This document shows positions 61,301 through 64,000 of a stretch of 64,000 nucleotides of DNA, piece by piece. Every line of letters begins with the position of its first letter. The stretch's first letter is position 1. The notes under the pieces are model-generated. The model saw only the letters and a list, made by a program, of their open reading frames with translations. It was not told where the DNA came from and did no database searches. The position numbers were made by a program, and so were the translations under genes. The DNA is from Paragorgia papillata (lineage: Eukaryota > Cnidaria > Anthozoa > Scleralcyonacea > Coralliidae): contig JAWNZC010000087.1 of NCBI GenBank assembly GCA_035771165.1, positions 5,496,001 through 5,560,000 of the forward strand, read 5' to 3'.

Positions 61301-64000
61301 AAGTATTTCAGCTCAAAACTCAGAAAAACTACAACAAGTATCAAAGTGTTATTTCCCGGTGATATATGGTCGAATATTTACTACATTTTAAAAAGTTTAA
61401 AATAACGAGGAAACTTATACTATACATCAAATTGAAGCCAATGCTATTTCTAAAAACATACGTATAAAAATATATTTCAATCCGTTGTTTTGGAGTAATT
61501 TGTTATCGTCCCAAACAAAATATATGGCAGGATGAAAATTAAGTAACTTGTAGCACGGGTGCTACCTGCAAAGGGACTGGCACTGGCTTCAAAATCACCC
61601 CCCCCCCCCCCCCCGAGTTATCGTTCCAGTCTTATTACAGTTCAATGGGTAAAGTCCTCACGAGTTACAGTCGCTTGGCACGTAAGTGGAAACAGCGCCC
61701 GTCAAAACATGTTCTATTTCAACGTCAAACATATTATGTTTCCCGAGTGCTGTGAGTAACTAGTTACTATACACTTGTTGACTGGCGCCGAGGGAAACAT
61801 CGAGTTTTACGGACCCGAAGGCTTCAATGTCACGCGAGGGCTTTAGCCCGAGGGCGACATTGAAGCCTGAGGGACCGTAAAACTCGATGTTTCTCGCGAC
61901 AAAAGTCAACAAGCGTTTTGTTATATACCAAAGACTTTCAACATACAAAATACAAAACTGTCTTGAAATTTGCAAACGGCGAAAAGACTTACCAAAACAC
62001 TTTGACTTTGTCTTCGTTTTCAACTAAACAAATACACCAGACTCAACACTAAGAACAGCTTTAAATTTCTCCAAGTGCTTTTCAGACCTTCTTTGAAGAT
62101 ATGTATAGAAATTCTTTCTTTCGGAAAATGGACTATTTCGTACCAAACAAGCTCGAAACAAGCTCTTGTTTTCAAAATGCCCGTAGAGTCCAAAGTTCTT
62201 GATCTGATGCAATAATCGTGTATTCACGTGAACGACGCATGATTAAAGCGACGTCAGAGGGAAACATTGCACTGTTTCCCTCAGCAAAAAGAAACATTGA
62301 GTTTGTTGAACAACACGTGACCATGATTTGACCAATAGGATTTCATTATTGGCAAACGAAAGCCTTTGGTATATAACAAAGTAACTAGTTACATTTTTAA
62401 GTAACTGTAACTGAAACTAGTTACTTTTTCTGAAGTAACTGTAACTATAACTAGTTACTTTTTGAAGAAGTAACTATAACTAGTTACTTTTTTAAAGAAC
62501 TGTAACTAGTTACAATATTTGGTTTAAAAATGTGACTAGTATAGTTACTGATATTCAGTTGAGGGTGTCATTCTTTCTTGATCAAAAATGGTTTTGATAT
62601 AATAATAAAGATACATTATATACAATTTGACTATTTCTGCTTAGTGACAACCATATTTAGCTGTAAAAACATAATTATGGTACTGGCATCTAAAAACCAG
62701 TAATTTCTTTGTTGATTCTAGTAACACGGACAAAGGAATGTAACTTTGTAACTAGTTACAAAATTTTTGAAGTAACTTTGTAACTGTAACTAGTTACTTT
62801 CTTTTCATTGTAACTTTTATCGGTAACTAGTTACTTTTCTAACGATGTAACTGTAACTAACTAGTTACAAAAGTTATGTAACTTTTACAGCACTGTGTTT
62901 CCCATCGATACGTATATCTTTGTGCTCTTGGCCAATCACGTCTTGCCAATCACACGGTGTCAATTTCAAAACGGTTAACTTTTGAACATGTTTTGACGGG
63001 CGGTGTTTCCACTTACACGCGTAAAAATCTCACAAGTTGTTACAGCATTGTTGCCTGAACAATGCTGTAACAACGTTGTTATCATGTGTGAACAACCTTG
63101 ATGAATTAACAATATTGTTCATCATTCTTTCAACAAGTTGTTACTGCTTGATGAAACAACAACCGTTGTTCACGCATGTTGAAACAAACCGAAGGACGTG
63201 TTGACACACCAGTCATGTTAACAATTGTTGTGACATTGTTGTCCATCGTTGTTACTTCATCATGCTGTTACAACATGTTGTATCATGTGCGAACAACGTT
63301 GATGGCTAGAAAAAAATGTGCTGTCGGAACAACTTGTTCATGACTGTTGATTTATCCGTGAGATGTAGAACTATAAGTGAACAACTTGTTGAAAACTTGT
63401 TCACGGGGTGCAGCACAACATTGTTCACGAGGTGCAGCGCAACATTGTTGACGGGGTGCAGCACAACATTGTTCACGGGGTGCAGCACAACATTGTTCAC
63501 GAGGTGCAGCACAACATTGTTCACGGGGTGCAGCACAACATTGTTCACGAGGTGCAGCACAACATTGTTCACGAGGTGCGCACAACATTGTTCACGGGGT
63601 GCAGCACAACATTGTTCACGAGGTGCAGCACAACATTGTTCACGAGGTGCAGCACAACATGGTTCACGGGGTGCAGCACAACATTGTTCACGGGGTGCAG
63701 CACAACATTGTTCACGAGGTGCAGCACAACATTGTTCACGAGGTGCAGCACAACATTGCTCACGGGGTGCAGCACAGCATTGTTCACGGGGTGCAGCACA
63801 ACATTGTTCACGCCTGTTGACAACCGTGAACAACTTGTGCGTTTTTGCGCGTGTAGGTGCAAACGACAGTATCCTTTGCGAAATATTTCCACTTCAAGCC
63901 AAACCAACCTCTCTATTTTTAGGTTGAGTTTCAGATTTCAAAGAGTGAAAGGACCTCGCATCAGATGGCTGTCAATATTACTGTGGTCAAGCGGAACAGT
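58238..64000 (+). CDS. CSDE1: CSDE1/Unr-like cold-shock-domain RNA-binding protein, C-terminal exons (partial)
   Basis: Exons 58238-58323, 59058-59153, 59508-59555, 59693-59761, 60284-60372, 60456-60564 and 63923-64000 join in phase with canonical borders. The second exon reads [20 protein letters not shown] and then [12 protein letters not shown], a cold-shock domain with the FGFI RNA-binding motif and FFHFSE strand. [23 protein letters not shown] and [20 protein letters not shown] follow, in the order of the terminal cold-shock domains of animal CSDE1. The upstream exon [13 protein letters not shown] matches the linker before that domain. CSDE1 binds single-stranded RNA in the cytoplasm and controls translation and mRNA turnover. 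Earlier exons were not found in this window. The gene runs past the right edge. Introns hold MITEs, a 5S SINE and microsatellites. Confidence 0.88.
58391..58906. mobile_element. TTAA-flanked foldback MITE, copy 2 (in CSDE1 intron)
   Basis: Same family as 6788-7271. TTAA at 58391-58394 and 58903-58906, 508 bp between. The central part is in the opposite orientation relative to copy 1. Confidence 0.85.
59058..59153 (+). CDS. CSDE1: CSDE1-like exon (cold-shock domain core)
   Basis: 96 nt, acceptor TTTGTTTTAG, donor TCG|GTAATT. Carries KDGFGFI and FFHFSE. Confidence 0.9.
59160..59455 (+). repeat. Minisatellite, about 20-bp unit (TTAATGCTAATTTATACCACA)
   Basis: About 14 imperfect copies in the CSDE1 intron. 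Translation gives a repeated Leu-Ile-Tyr peptide of no meaning. Confidence 0.88.
59508..59555 (+). CDS. CSDE1: CSDE1-like exon
   Basis: 48 nt encoding [16 protein letters not shown]. Acceptor CGTTTGTTTAG, donor GAG|GTCTGT. Confidence 0.85.
59693..59761 (+). CDS. CSDE1: CSDE1-like exon
   Basis: 69 nt encoding [15 protein letters not shown]; donor AAG|GTAAGT. Confidence 0.87.
59766..60230 (+). repeat. (GGGA)n / (GGAA)n microsatellite
   Basis: Purine tetranucleotides with GGAC, GAAC and GACG variants, starting 5 bp after a CSDE1 donor. Confidence 0.96.
60284..60372 (+). CDS. CSDE1: CSDE1-like exon
   Basis: 89 nt encoding the inter-domain stretch [15 protein letters not shown]. Donor GAGAA|GTGAGT. 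Confidence 0.85.
60456..60564 (+). CDS. CSDE1: CSDE1-like exon
   Basis: 109 nt encoding [16 protein letters not shown] and a Pro-rich loop, ending FGDQ. Confidence 0.87.
60652..61331. mobile_element. Foldback MITE split by a SINE
   Basis: Arms TAGTTTTTCTGAGTTTTGAG...AACGCTGAACGTTGGGCTG and their complement. The left arm is interrupted at TACTT by 60683-61049. Removing the insert restores the arm. Confidence 0.8.
60683..61044 (+). repeat. 5S rRNA-derived SINE (SINE3-like)
   Basis: GGTTAGTACTTGGATGGGTG followed by ACCAACTGGGAA matches the 3' half of 5S rRNA, including the internal promoter region. TACTT is duplicated at both sides (60678-60682, 61045-61049). The tail contains an unrelated body and no long poly-A. 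Confidence 0.8.
61600..61616 (+). repeat. Poly-C run
   Basis: About 16-17 consecutive C residues ending in GAGTTATC. Confidence 0.9.
61681..63016. mobile_element. Inverted-repeat element in CSDE1 intron, with internal hairpins
   Basis: The 33-bp ends (GTAAGTGGAAACAGCGCCCG... and complement, one mismatch) enclose a palindrome at about 61789-61905. A second inverted pair, GTTATATACCAAAG, lies at about 61920 and 62370. An AACTAGTTAC array is at 62385-62880. Confidence 0.65.
62385..62880 (+). repeat. AACTAGTTAC palindrome cluster
   Basis: About ten copies of the palindrome GTAACTAGTTAC and variants, mostly spaced by TTTTTGAAGTAACTGTAA-like text. Confidence 0.85.
63014..63855. mobile_element. 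Inverted-end element carrying a 24-bp tandem repeat
   Basis: The ends TACACGCGTAAAAATCTCAC and its approximate complement bound GTTGTT-rich DNA. They also enclose about 17 copies of TTGTTCACGGGGTGCAGCAC plus AACA (63393-63815). Because 24 is a multiple of three, all frames stay open. These are not genes. Confidence 0.82.
63923..64000 (+). CDS. CSDE1: CSDE1-like exon (cut by window end)
   Basis: After [30 protein letters not shown] and on to the last base. Confidence 0.85.

Noticed and set aside
63306..63927. Repeated-peptide frames on both strands
   Set aside because: The 24-bp tandem repeat stays open in every frame by arithmetic.

Overview
The window looks like a gene-poor, repeat-rich stretch of a metazoan nuclear genome. 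It has spliceosomal introns, AT-rich DNA, very long microsatellites, satellites, foldback elements and almost every retroelement class. The mix (an R4/NeSL-like LINE, a DIRS element, a Penelope-like GIY-YIG remnant, a KIAA1958/Crypton-type tyrosine recombinase and many MITEs) fits an anthozoan cnidarian best. That is an inference; no species-level marker was found.

Host genes. (1) A + strand pseudokinase gene has its C-terminal exons at 4742-20067. The catalytic HRD, DFG and APE motifs are all lost. Its first visible intron region carries a LINE (477-4405), and its 11 kb intron holds nested transposons. (2) A minus-strand TBC (Rab-GAP) gene at 46179-48354 has its central exons missing exactly where a LINE fragment and a long purine microsatellite sit. 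It also has an in-frame stop, so it is probably a pseudogene. (3) The C-terminal cold-shock-domain part of a CSDE1/Unr-like RNA-binding protein lies at 58238-64000 (+) and runs off the right edge.

Mobile DNA by region. 0.5-4.4 kb: RT plus restriction-like-endonuclease LINE flanked by (GAAA)n. 5.9-8.3 kb: decayed APE-type LINE (minus) split by a TTAA-flanked foldback MITE and a second MITE. 8.5-9.9 kb: 1.4 kb foldback with an 8-bp target duplication. 11.5-15.3 kb: two nested elements with 9-bp duplications; the inner one carries an intact two-exon tyrosine recombinase and six lox-like palindromes. 15.3-24 kb: SINE-like pieces, microsatellites, a decayed LINE. 25.0-29.7 kb: DIRS-order retrotransposon (minus) with split direct repeats. 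31.4-37.1 kb: a pair of LTR-like repeats enclosing a 2.5 kb satellite and no gag/pol. 37.6-38.9 kb: foldback with a 73-bp tandem array. 41-47 kb: LINE and Penelope remnants and a foldback minisatellite.

Most notable region: 48.6-57.5 kb is an apparent 8.8 kb mobile element. Its long inverted terminal arrays are built from ACGGGTAA-type repeats. It carries two convergent genes: an 856-aa SF3-helicase protein and a zinc-finger/tyrosine-recombinase/Myb protein. A 145-bp hairpin lies between them. I do not recognise this combination as a named transposon class.

Several ORFs are broken only by 1-nt indels, while the flanking repeats of the same elements are almost identical. Some of the frameshifts could therefore be assembly errors.
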